Shown: positions 52,599 through 60,276 of the stretch, one piece after another
Layout: each line of letters opens with the position of its first letter
Position numbering within the stretch: position 1 is the first letter of the stretch
Source: an uncultured Muribaculaceae bacterium
GTDB taxonomy: Bacteria > Bacteroidota > Bacteroidia > Bacteroidales > Muribaculaceae
Direction: 5' to 3'
Assembly (NCBI GenBank): GCA_949742535.1
Contig: CATJQX010000127.1
Coordinates: forward strand, 1-60,276
DNA: 60,276 bases
Notes under the pieces: generated by a model
Told to the model about the DNA's origin: nothing
The model's input: only the letters and a program-made list of their open reading frames with translations
The model's database searches: none
Translations under genes and position numbers: made by a program

Positions 52599-53624
52599 TA
52601 CATTGTTTTGAGGTTCATAATAAAGGAAACTTTCCGATAATGACGGATTTTATTGTGTGTCAACTCGGGATAGCCTGTGATATGTTGATATTATTGGTGA
52701 ATCATACAATATGATATATCTCAGGTTAAAGTCTGATTATTCACCCTCCCTCAATATACGAGTAAAGATTTATGTATCGTTATGAGATGTGTATAAGATA
52801 GTTGACAAACATGTTTCCTTGCCGATTCTCGGCTGCGGATACGCCTCTGCGCCATCCAATTATTTGCTCTTTCGGGCGCAAAGTTACGTAACAATGGGGC
52901 AAAAAACAAATCCGGCCAGTTAAGGAGCATGAAAGCGTGATGAAAAGTTGTTAAATAACATGGTTGTGCGGCATCAGTCATGTGATGGTTAAATTTAGTT
53001 AAAGTGTTTTTAGATCTAACTGTAACGCAATATCCGATGTATCTGAATCAGGCATGTCATATATGTATCACCATAAATTTCTACAGTGTTTTATACATTG
53101 TTCGGGAGGTGAATGCCGGCTCTATTTGTCCGGTATTTCATTATGATGTTAAATTATGCCGCCGTTGTTTCGTTTGGTCACGAAATACGAATAATTACCC
53201 GTAATTCTTGTTTAGAATAATTCCGAATAAGAATTACTGTGAGCGGCATTGGAACAGAGACAACCGATTAAAATAAATGTATAGATATTACGTAGTTAAC
53301 GTCAGAGTATTATGTGGCGGCAACAAACCTTATCGCACGTAAAAAGTTTATTTTCTGATATTTACCCTTCAGATTCGTTGCTTGGTATAAGCTCGGTTTT
53401 TAACATCCTGACCAACAGTGGTGTTAAGTGAAATAGGAAAAAAGCAAGAAAAAAGATATTTGTTTTTCAACAAAAATTGGGGGAAATTTGCATCGGAAAA
53501 GATTGAAAACACCGGATGTGCGGTTTGTGTCTCTCTCCTATTGAAACAACGCTTTCTCTGATTGCGTCAGTTTGTTTGGAAAGCCTTTCGTAAAATCCGG
53601 ATATACAAGTTGAAATACCTATTT
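52599..53624. other. 1-kb non-coding region before dnaA
   Basis: No real gene is visible between the thioredoxin-like gene and the dnaA start. The region is AT-rich and holds a DnaA box (TGTGTATAA, 52788-52796, the reverse complement of TTATACACA), a minus-strand -7 box (52879-52886), a GC-richer structured patch (about 52820-52880, with GCCGA/TCGGC and other short stems) and a 9-bp hairpin GTAATTCTT/AAGAATTAC (53201-53209 with 53229-53237). It may contain the dnaA promoter, a long leader for the minus-strand gene, a non-coding RNA or part of an origin; I cannot tell which. Confidence 0.6.
52879..52886 (-). promoter_or_regulatory. -7 box TAACTTTG upstream of the thioredoxin-like gene
   Basis: This perfect TAnnTTTG match on the minus strand is 281 bp before the thioredoxin-like start at 52598. 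It would give a very long, structured leader or a separate RNA. Confidence 0.45.
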
Positions 53625-55004
53625 ATGAACAAAACTCACCAGGAGCTTTGGCAAGATTGTCTACGTATAATCAGCGACAATATTACCAAAGAGCAATATA
53701 AGGCATGGTTTGAACCAATTGTCCCGTTAGGCTTCAAAGATGGGGAAGTGACGCTGTCTGTGCCGTCGGCTTTCTTTAAGGAGCATATCGAGACAACTTA
53801 TCTTCCTTTGTTGGGAGCCGCATTGCGTCGTGTATACGGTGACGGTGTTAAATTGCAGTATGAATATGTTCAGATCAGCAATTATCCCGAAACAACAATA
53901 CATGAAACCGGCCTGACAACATCGCCTGTATTAAAAGGACGAACTGGAGGTTTGTTTCAGACAGCGGAAGTTACGACATTTGATTCGCAACTGAATCCGC
54001 GCTATACATTCGAGAATTATTGCGGGTCTAACTCCAACAAGATTGCACGTGCCATAGGTGAAGCTATCGCGAATGATCCAAAATGCAAGACATTCAACCC
54101 GTTGTTTGTTTTTGGTCCGACGGGCGTCGGGAAAACGCATCTTATTCAGGCTATCGGCATAAAGATCCGCGAGCATAATCCGCTTGCTCGTATACTGTAT
54201 GTCAGTGCCCGACTGTTTGAGAGCCAGTATACAGTGGCGTCGCATAACGGAAAAATCAATGAGTTTATAAATTTCTATCAGAGCATCGACACTCTGATAA
54301 TAGACGATATCCAGGATCTTATAGACAAGCCCCGTACGCAAGGGACATTCTTTCATATTTTCAATCATCTTCATCAGAACCAAAGGCAGATAATCCTGTC
54401 GTCTGATTGCGCTCCAACGCAATTGAAAGGAATGCCGGACAGATTGCTGTCAAGGTTCAAATGGGGAATGACGGTGGAACTTGAACGTCCGGATCTGCAA
54501 TTGAGAAAGGAGGTTCTGCGTATGCGCGCACGTCAGGACGGTCTTTCTATTCCGGCGGATGTGATGGATTTTATCGCTGAAAATGTGACAGACAGTGTGC
54601 GTGAGCTGGAAGGAATTGTTGTGTCGCTCCTTGCGCATGCCACAGTTACGAATCGCGAAATTACAGTAGATCTCGCACGTATGGTCATGGCACGTGTGGT
54701 GCGCATGCATCGCCGGACAATTAACTTCGAGATTATCGCACAGGGTGTTGCTAATCACTATGGGCTTGATCCGGACTCTATTTTCAGCAAATCAAGAAAG
54801 AGAGAGATCTCCGATGCAAGGCAGATGGTGATGTATATGGCCAAAAAACATGCCCATATGCCTCTTACCGCGATCGGCATGCGTCTTGCAAGAAATCATT
54901 CCACAGTAATATATGCATGTAAAAATATAGAGGAACGCCTTCCTTTTGAGAAACAGCTTCAGGAAGATGTAACTGCAATAGAAAAAGGATTTCTTGAGGA
55001 CTGA
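53625..55004 (+). CDS. dnaA: Chromosomal replication initiator DnaA
   Basis: DnaA binds DnaA boxes, melts the origin and loads the helicase. The 459-aa protein has domain I (LWQDCLRIISDNITKEQYKAWF, shortened), a short linker, the AAA+ domain with Walker A GPTGVGKT (164-171), Walker B LIIDDIQ (224-230) and the sensor region LSSDCAPTQLKGMPDRLLSRFKWG (shortened), and domain IV ending in the DNA-binding RLARNHSTVIYACKNIEE. I chose ATG 53625, which starts domain I; the frame is open to 53562. No dnaN or recF follows, unlike the classic dnaA cluster. Confidence 0.97.
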   Translation: MNKTHQELWQDCLRIISDNITKEQYKAWFEPIVPLGFKDGEVTLSVPSAFFKEHIETTYLPLLGAALRRVYGDGVKLQYEYVQISNYPETTIHETGLTTSPVLKGRTGGLFQTAEVTTFDSQLNPRYTFENYCGSNSNKIARAIGEAIANDPKCKTFNPLFVFGPTGVGKTHLIQAIGIKIREHNPLARILYVSARLFESQYTVASHNGKINEFINFYQSIDTLIIDDIQDLIDKPRTQGTFFHIFNHLHQNQRQIILSSDCAPTQLKGMPDRLLSRFKWGMTVELERPDLQLRKEVLRMRARQDGLSIPADVMDFIAENVTDSVRELEGIVVSLLAHATVTNREITVDLARMVMARVVRMHRRTINFEIIAQGVANHYGLDPDSIFSKSRKREISDARQMVMYMAKKHAHMPLTAIGMRLARNHSTVIYACKNIEERLPFEKQLQEDVTAIEKGFLED

Positions 55005-55120
55005 ACGATCATGGCAGACCCAATATTAATAAGAATATCCATATAATTGGTCATTTTGGCTATTAATGTCGCTTGAATGGTCTTATTCCTTGAGTCATTC
55101 AAAAGGGAGACACTGTCCAG

Positions 55121-55152
55121 GTTGTATTTGCAAGCAATTTTTACTAACTTTG
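55121..55152 (+). promoter_or_regulatory. Promoter of the amidase gene
   Basis: GTTG (55121-55124, a 3 of 4 match to the -33 element) is followed after 20 bp by TAACTTTG (55145-55152), a perfect -7 box. Transcription would start near 55159, about 12 nt before ATG 55171. Confidence 0.65.
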
Positions 55153-55170
55153 TGGTAAAGTTTGTATAAA

Positions 55171-56406
55171 ATGAACTCTCTGAGAGTGCGACATATATTT
55201 CGTATTATTGCTTTATCGCTTGTTTTTTCGCTGATGCCATTATGTGTAATGGCGTCGGAAAAACAATTTGTGATAACCCTTGACGCCGGGCATGGCGGCA
55301 AGGATTACGGCGCACTGGGAGTTAAGGCCAACGAAAAGACGATAACGCTAAGCGTTGTCAAACAGTTGGGTAAACTGCTTGAGAAAAATCTGCCAGATGT
55401 AAAAGTAGTCTATACTCGTGACAAGGATGTGTTTGTGGAGCTCAGCGAGCGTGCCGCGATTGCCAATAAGGCAGCAAGCCATTTGTTTGTTTCCGTGCAT
55501 GTGAATTCAGTAGACAAACGCAACAAGAACCGTAAAAGAATAACCGGTTGCCAAGTATATACGCTGGGATTGCATAAGACAGCAGAAAACCTCGCGGTAG
55601 CCAAACGTGAGAATTCGGTAATGGAACTTGAAAAAGATCATACCGAAAAGTACGCCGGTTTTGATCCCAATTCTCTTGAAAGTGATATCGTTTTCGAGTT
55701 ATTCCAGAACAAGAGACTTGACCAGAGCATAGAATTCGCGGATGCGATCCATGCCCAACTGGTAGACATTGCAGGCCGTGAACCCAAGGGGGTGCGCCAG
55801 GCCGGCTTCTGGGTTTTATGGGCTACCTCCATGCCGTCGGTGCTTGTTGAGCTTGATTTTATATGCAATCCACAAGCAGAGAAATTCATGTCGTCGGAGA
55901 ATGGTCAGGAGGAGATGGTAATCGCATTATACAATGCCATATGCGCATACATAAACACATATGGATCCCAGATTGTAGGACATGATATGCCGGTTGCCCA
56001 GGCTCTTAAACCTTCCAAATCCACAACAGTCAAATCAGAGGCGGCTAAAGCGCCACGGCTGGATATGCCGGTGCACACGGCTGCTCTGGAGGCATCATCT
56101 CAAGAGAACGGAGAAAGAACGCCTGGAAAGAAAAACGGAATAAATGAGATTGGTTGTTCGGATGACGCAAGATATTATGTGCAGATACTGGCAAGTTCCG
56201 ATCCGATAAAATCGGAATCGTCTGAACTGAAAGGATTCAAGGATGTTGAATATTACAGGGATGGCGGTTTCTACAAATACGCTGTGGGAGTAGCTGATAC
56301 GCTTGATGACGCGCAAAAACTTCTGCGGAAAGTCCGGAAATCTTTCCCGAATTCATTTATTATAAAAATGATAAACGGCAAAAGAGTGGATTTTATCAAA
56401 CCGTAA
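55171..56406 (+). CDS. N-acetylmuramoyl-L-alanine amidase with C-terminal SPOR-like region
   Basis: The enzyme cuts the bond between MurNAc and L-alanine in peptidoglycan. The 411-aa protein has a signal peptide (about 1-28) and an Amidase_3 domain (about 33-265) with the zinc ligands in LDAGHGGKDYG (H41), the E of ANEKTI, the H of FVSVHVNS and the catalytic E in SVLVELDFICN. A linker is followed by a C-terminal stretch (about 330-405) with YYVQILASS and YKYAVG, which resembles a SPOR or similar septal-glycan-binding domain. The promoter supports ATG 55171 over a TTG at 55162. The MlaD gene follows after 50 bp. Confidence 0.9.
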   Translation: MNSLRVRHIFRIIALSLVFSLMPLCVMASEKQFVITLDAGHGGKDYGALGVKANEKTITLSVVKQLGKLLEKNLPDVKVVYTRDKDVFVELSERAAIANKAASHLFVSVHVNSVDKRNKNRKRITGCQVYTLGLHKTAENLAVAKRENSVMELEKDHTEKYAGFDPNSLESDIVFELFQNKRLDQSIEFADAIHAQLVDIAGREPKGVRQAGFWVLWATSMPSVLVELDFICNPQAEKFMSSENGQEEMVIALYNAICAYINTYGSQIVGHDMPVAQALKPSKSTTVKSEAAKAPRLDMPVHTAALEASSQENGERTPGKKNGINEIGCSDDARYYVQILASSDPIKSESSELKGFKDVEYYRDGGFYKYAVGVADTLDDAQKLLRKVRKSFPNSFIIKMINGKRVDFIKP

Positions 56407-56456
56407 TTCAAACTCTGCGAGAGTTGATTAGTAATATAAATACTACCGAATAAAAA

Positions 56457-57353
56457 ATGAAGCTGTTAAAAAAAGAACTCGTTATAGGACTGTGTGTAGT
56501 CATTGCATTGCTGGTGCTCTTTTTCGGAATAGATTTCTTAAAAGGGGTAAATGTATTCAAGGCTGCAAATTACTATTATGCGAACTATACAAATGTGGCT
56601 GGATTGCAGAAATCGGCGCCTGTTACTCTTAACGGCTTTAAGGTCGGTCAGGTGCGTGCCATAAACTATGATTATGATAATCCGGGACATGTGAAGGTGG
56701 AACTTAGCGTAAACCGTGAATTGCGTGTGCCGAAAGGATCTGAAGCTGTTATCGAGCAGGATCTGCTTGGTACAGCCACTGTAGTTCTGCATCTTTCTGA
56801 CGCTACAGAATATGAGACAGTGGGCAACACTTTGAAAAGCCATACAGCCGCAGGAATGATGGATAATATCTCCACAAATCTTATGCCGTCTGTAGGCGCT
56901 GTTTTCCAGAAGGTGGACTCGCTGCTTACGAACCTAAACAGACTAATGGCAGATCCGGCTCTCGCGCAGTCTGTAGGACGCTTGGATGCCATTACTCTGA
57001 ACATAGAGCAGACAATGAAGCAACTTAAAGCCACCACCGGTGCTTTGCCTGCCGTAATGAACAATGTAAATGGAGTGACCGGAAATCTCAATGATATGAG
57101 CGCTAATCTTGTAAAAGTCTCTTCAGAGCTTGCGGATGCGCCAGTGGATTCGATTTTGACAAACCTGAATGTGTTGTCATCCAATCTAAAGACACTTTCC
57201 GCATCACTTAACAATAAGGATTCTTCTTTGGGCATGCTGACACATGACAGCGCGTTATATGATAATCTGAACAATTGTGCCGCATCGCTTGACTCGCTCC
57301 TGATCGATGTCAAAAAGAATCCGAAACGTTATATCAGCATCAAACTGTTATAA
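56457..57353 (+). CDS. MlaD/MCE family protein
   Basis: The 298-aa protein has a single N-terminal membrane helix (about 7-27) and an MCE domain (about 38-115): YTNVAGLQKSAPVTLNGFKVGQV and PKGSEAVIEQDLLGTATVVLHL (both shortened as given). A long helical part follows. MCE proteins form periplasmic rings that carry phospholipids between the membranes, together with an ABC permease (MlaE) and ATPase (MlaF). No mlaE or mlaF gene is next to it here. It follows the amidase gene closely and may be co-transcribed. Confidence 0.9.
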   Translation: MKLLKKELVIGLCVVIALLVLFFGIDFLKGVNVFKAANYYYANYTNVAGLQKSAPVTLNGFKVGQVRAINYDYDNPGHVKVELSVNRELRVPKGSEAVIEQDLLGTATVVLHLSDATEYETVGNTLKSHTAAGMMDNISTNLMPSVGAVFQKVDSLLTNLNRLMADPALAQSVGRLDAITLNIEQTMKQLKATTGALPAVMNNVNGVTGNLNDMSANLVKVSSELADAPVDSILTNLNVLSSNLKTLSASLNNKDSSLGMLTHDSALYDNLNNCAASLDSLLIDVKKNPKRYISIKLL

Positions 57354-57488
57354 TATACAGAATTGTGTCTGTTTCTGGGGTGTAAGCGCCGGAGACAGAC
57401 ATGCCATATAATCACTCTCCTTTTCTCTCTTCCTACAAACAGAGATTACTTACATTCTATATTACAAACACTTTATTTTTAATACCTT

Positions 57489-60167
57489 ATGAACATAAAG
57501 TTCAGTGTAGACTACCGTACGCGCTGGGGGGAGACCTTATACATTTCGGGTGATATACCCCAGCTCGGAAACGGAGATCCGTCGCATGCCATAAAAATGG
57601 ATCTTGACGGGGAGCAGACTTGGAAATGCAATATCCAGTTGCCGGATGATGCCAATGAATTCAAATATTCTTACATTGTCCGTAATGAGCAGGGAGGAGA
57701 GCGCCATGAGTGGGGAAAAGGACATAAGTTCTCTCCCGGTGCCGGTGCCCGCGAATATGATATATACGACAATTGGCAGGATCAGCCGTGGGATAAACCG
57801 TATTATTCGGTAGTGTTTTCCGACTGTATCTGCAAAAGGCAGAATAAGGCAATGAGCGTGTGTTCAGCGCCGGGGAAACTCCTTATAAGTGTAGACGCCC
57901 CGATGATCGCACCGGATCAGGTGTTGGCCATAAGCGGCTCCTGTGACGCTTTGGGAAACTGGGATGTGAACAAGGCCGTAGTCCTGAGCGATGCCGATTA
58001 TCCTACATGGAGATGTGCGCTCCCGTTGGCAGGCATGCCGTCTTCGTTTGAATATAAATTCCTGATTTTAAAGAAAGACAGTCATGATGTGGTGGGATGG
58101 GAGTTGCTTGACAACCGGATGTTATGCATTTCGCCATCGACTTCCGGGACATGTCTGCTTGTGAATGGCCTGAGGTTTGCCAATCCTCAGAATAACTGGC
58201 GTGGTGCCGGCATCGCAATTCCAGTCTTCTCCCTTCGTTCGGAAGAGGATTTTGGTGTCGGTGAATTCATGGACCTGTGCAAGATGGTTGACTGGGCTGC
58301 CGCCACAGGCCAGAAGTTCATTCAGGTGTTGCCTGTAAACGATACCACGATGACCAGGACATGGACGGATTCGTATCCATATAACGCCAATTCGTGTTTC
58401 GCTCTCCATCCGATGTATATTCATCTGCCTGCTGTCGGAGCATTGCCTGACCCATCGAGAATGGAGTACTACGAAGGGTTGCGTAAAGAGCTGAACAGCC
58501 TGGAAGAAATTGATTATGAGCGTGTAAACCAGGTTAAAGAGGACTATACGCGTGAACTGTTCGCTGTGGTGCATGATTCGGTCGTTTCAGACAAGGGATA
58601 TATGAAATTTGTCTCAGACAATGCTTCATGGCTTAAGCCATATGCGGCATATTGTATCCTGCGTGATAAATTCCATTCCCCCGAATTCAAAGACTGGGGT
58701 GAATATGAGGTCTATGACAAGGTGCGTATCGAGAAGTTCCTTGAGGAAAATGCGTATGAGGCAGCATATGTATGCTGGATCCAGATGCACCTTGCCTCAC
58801 AGATGAAGCATGTGCGGGAATATGCGCATTCACGTCAGGTAGCGTTGAAAGGTGATATACCTATCGGCATATCACGTGACAGTGTCGACGCATGGATCTC
58901 GCCGAAACTGTTCAATCTGAACAGTCAGGCTGGTGCTCCGCCGGATGATTTTTCGGTTCTGGGACAGAACTGGGGATTTCCTACGTACAATTGGGAGGAA
59001 ATGAACAAGGACGGCTTTGCATGGTGGAAAGCACGTTTTGTCAAAATGGCGGAATATTTTGATGTGTACCGCATTGATCATGTGCTCGGATTTTTCCGAA
59101 TATGGCAGATTCCGATGGATCAACTGCACGGTTTACTCGGCACATTCAATCCGGCGCTTCCATTTACGGTTGACGAATTGCGGAACAGTTATGATTTCTG
59201 GCTTAATGTGGATGTGCAAACCTCTCCGTTTATCATGGACTGGTTCCTCGGTGACTTCTTTGGCGAATATACCGATGAGGCCCGCTCGCGTTTCCTTGAT
59301 CATATAGGGGGAGGACGTTATCGCCTGAAACCAGAGTTCGCCACTCAGAGGCAGATTGCGGATTATTTCGCGGATCAGGTGAAAGATGATAAAAACAACC
59401 GTTTGTGCAGCGCTCTGCTGGGACTCGTGGATCAGGTTCTTTTCATAGAAGATCCGATAGAGAAAGGCAAGTATCATCCACGTATCTCTGCGCAATATAC
59501 TTATACATATCGTTCGTTGAACGACTATGAAAGATGGTGCTTTGACAGGCTGTACAATGATTTCTTCTATCATCGTCATAACGACTTCTGGTATGGCAAG
59601 GCAATGTGGAAGCTGCCACCGATCATTGATGCCACATCAATGCTCACATGCGCAGAGGATTTAGGCATGATTCCTGATTGTGTGCCAGCGGTGATGAGCG
59701 CTCTGGAAATTCTCACGCTCGATATACAGCGCATGCCTAAAAATCCATCCGAGGAGTTCGGTAATCCGGCACGGTATCCGTATTTTTCGGTATGCACCAC
59801 ATCAACCCATGATATGGGCGGTATCCGCCAGTGGTGGGAAGAAAACCGCGAATCAACGCAACGGTTCTATAATAATTGCCTCCATGAACATGGAGGTGCG
59901 CCGGCTTTCGCAGAGCCGTGGATTTGCGAAAAGATTGTCGATATGAACCTTAGGGCTCCGTCCATGCTTTGTATCCTTCCTCTTCAGGACTGGCTGTCTA
60001 TCGACGGCAGACTTCGTCGTGACAATCCTTACAAGGAGCAGATAAATGTGCCTGCTATCTCAAGGCACTACTGGCGTTACCGTATGCACCTGACTTTGGA
60101 AGACCTTCTCTCTGAAAAGGTATATGCCGATCATGTACGCTCGCTTGTAGAGGAAAGCGGACGATAA
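57489..60167 (+). CDS. malQ: 4-alpha-glucanotransferase with two starch-binding domains
   Basis: MalQ moves alpha-1,4-glucan segments between oligosaccharides in maltose and glycogen metabolism. The 892-aa protein has two N-terminal CBM20-type starch-binding domains (about 1-110 and 128-225; the second with ISGSCDALGNWDVNKAV) and a GH77 catalytic domain (about 240-880) with FIQVLPVNDTTMTRTW, SYPYNANSCFALHPMYI, LKGDIPIGISRDSVDAW, VYRIDHVLGFFRIW (catalytic Asp) and CAEDLGMIPDCVPAVM (acid/base Glu). The long form with CBM20 domains is usual in Bacteroidales. There is no signal peptide, so it acts in the cytoplasm. A perfect palindrome follows 13 bp after the stop. Confidence 0.95.
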   Translation: MNIKFSVDYRTRWGETLYISGDIPQLGNGDPSHAIKMDLDGEQTWKCNIQLPDDANEFKYSYIVRNEQGGERHEWGKGHKFSPGAGAREYDIYDNWQDQPWDKPYYSVVFSDCICKRQNKAMSVCSAPGKLLISVDAPMIAPDQVLAISGSCDALGNWDVNKAVVLSDADYPTWRCALPLAGMPSSFEYKFLILKKDSHDVVGWELLDNRMLCISPSTSGTCLLVNGLRFANPQNNWRGAGIAIPVFSLRSEEDFGVGEFMDLCKMVDWAAATGQKFIQVLPVNDTTMTRTWTDSYPYNANSCFALHPMYIHLPAVGALPDPSRMEYYEGLRKELNSLEEIDYERVNQVKEDYTRELFAVVHDSVVSDKGYMKFVSDNASWLKPYAAYCILRDKFHSPEFKDWGEYEVYDKVRIEKFLEENAYEAAYVCWIQMHLASQMKHVREYAHSRQVALKGDIPIGISRDSVDAWISPKLFNLNSQAGAPPDDFSVLGQNWGFPTYNWEEMNKDGFAWWKARFVKMAEYFDVYRIDHVLGFFRIWQIPMDQLHGLLGTFNPALPFTVDELRNSYDFWLNVDVQTSPFIMDWFLGDFFGEYTDEARSRFLDHIGGGRYRLKPEFATQRQIADYFADQVKDDKNNRLCSALLGLVDQVLFIEDPIEKGKYHPRISAQYTYTYRSLNDYERWCFDRLYNDFFYHRHNDFWYGKAMWKLPPIIDATSMLTCAEDLGMIPDCVPAVMSALEILTLDIQRMPKNPSEEFGNPARYPYFSVCTTSTHDMGGIRQWWEENRESTQRFYNNCLHEHGGAPAFAEPWICEKIVDMNLRAPSMLCILPLQDWLSIDGRLRRDNPYKEQINVPAISRHYWRYRMHLTLEDLLSEKVYADHVRSLVEESGR

Positions 60168-60180
60168 ATCTAAATTAAAT

Positions 60181-60218
60181 GGTGGTGTGTCAAAAATCGC
60201 GATTTTTGACACACCACC
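60181..60218. terminator. 38-bp perfect palindrome after malQ
   Basis: Positions 60181-60199 and 60200-60218 are exact reverse complements with no spacer; the centre is AATCGCGATT. Each arm ends in an A- or T-run next to the centre, and the outer part reads GGTGGTGTGTC/GACACACCACC. It sits 13 bp after the malQ stop and probably acts as a terminator, but it could be a dispersed palindromic repeat. Confidence 0.7.
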
Positions 60219-60276
60219 TTGTTTCTGCCCGGATGGCGAGGATGCTGTCAGTCATCGACCTTTGGTCGCTTGGCTC
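60219..60276. other. Right end of window
   Basis: These last 58 bases contain a short hairpin CGACC-TTT-GGTCG and no recognisable gene. A minus-strand frame could run in from beyond the window and end inside the palindrome, but it is too short to judge. Confidence 0.4.

Noticed and set aside
52751-52981. 76-codon minus-strand open frame before the thioredoxin-like gene
   Set aside because: It spans the -7 box at 52879-52886 and has no protein-like pattern; the region is better read as non-coding.
1-60276. CRISPR array, tRNA, rRNA, prophage or insertion sequence
   Set aside because: I saw no regularly spaced repeats, no tRNA-like cloverleaf, no rRNA sequence and no transposase, integrase or phage structural gene.

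Overview
The window reads as a chromosomal segment of a Bacteroidales bacterium, most likely of the Muribaculaceae (S24-7) type; the family placement is my inference. Support: many gene starts are preceded by the Bacteroidetes promoter -7 box TAnnTTTG (sometimes with TTTG about 20 bp upstream) and almost none by a Shine-Dalgarno sequence. The gene content is also typical of the order: ftsX-DUF3098-uppP-truB-queA, a glycine-lipid acyltransferase pair, AspD, a CBM20-type MalQ, a Wzi-family protein and a GH53 lipoprotein. I found no tRNA, rRNA, CRISPR array, prophage or insertion sequence.

Layout. 1-687 is non-coding apart from a 45-bp perfect inverted repeat and a possible very short gene with a terminator. 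0.7-4.1 kb (minus) holds a Crp/Fnr regulator, a BASS-family transporter and a CoA-transferase. 4.4-10.5 kb (plus) holds miaB and then the ftsX-DUF3098-uppP-truB-queA-DUF2148 run. 10.6-12.0 kb (minus) holds a YigZ protein and a GNGPSL-motif glycosyltransferase-like protein. 12.3-21.5 kb (plus) is one long co-directional block: glsA-glsB, Wzi-like, a lipocalin-like lipoprotein, legB-like, ATP-grasp, neuB-like, then prmC-recX-comF. 21.5-32.2 kb (minus) holds murI, galE, a sugar nucleotidyltransferase and galK, and upstream of these a cluster of three glycoside hydrolases (GH2, GH53 and a clan GH-A enzyme).

32.4-39.2 kb holds a META-domain lipoprotein, a porin, an S9 peptidase and a coupled PfkB kinase / MFS transporter pair. 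39.4-48.1 kb holds valS (plus), a small unknown gene and a nitroreductase (minus), then aspD and nrdJ (plus). 48.2-60.2 kb holds priA (minus), galM (plus), a cysteine-less thioredoxin-like protein (minus), a 1-kb non-coding stretch, dnaA, a cell-wall amidase, an MlaD-family protein and malQ. The window ends in a perfect 38-bp palindrome.

How the genes work together. Three themes stand out. (1) Galactan use: secreted GH53, GH2 and GH-A enzymes would release galactose, with GalM, GalK, a nucleotidyltransferase and GalE covering its metabolism; no SusC/SusD pair is present. (2) Envelope building: glycine lipids, a Wzi-like outer-membrane protein, an incomplete nonulosonate (legionaminic/sialic-type) pathway and a glycosyltransferase-like protein lie within about 8 kb. 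(3) Replication and nucleotide supply: dnaA, priA and nrdJ lie within about 9 kb, and the region before nrdJ carries a cluster of DnaA-box-like sites. The best candidates for something new are the legB/ATP-grasp/neuB mini-cluster, the DnaA-box-rich region before nrdJ, the 45-bp perfect hairpin at the left end and the empty kilobase before dnaA.
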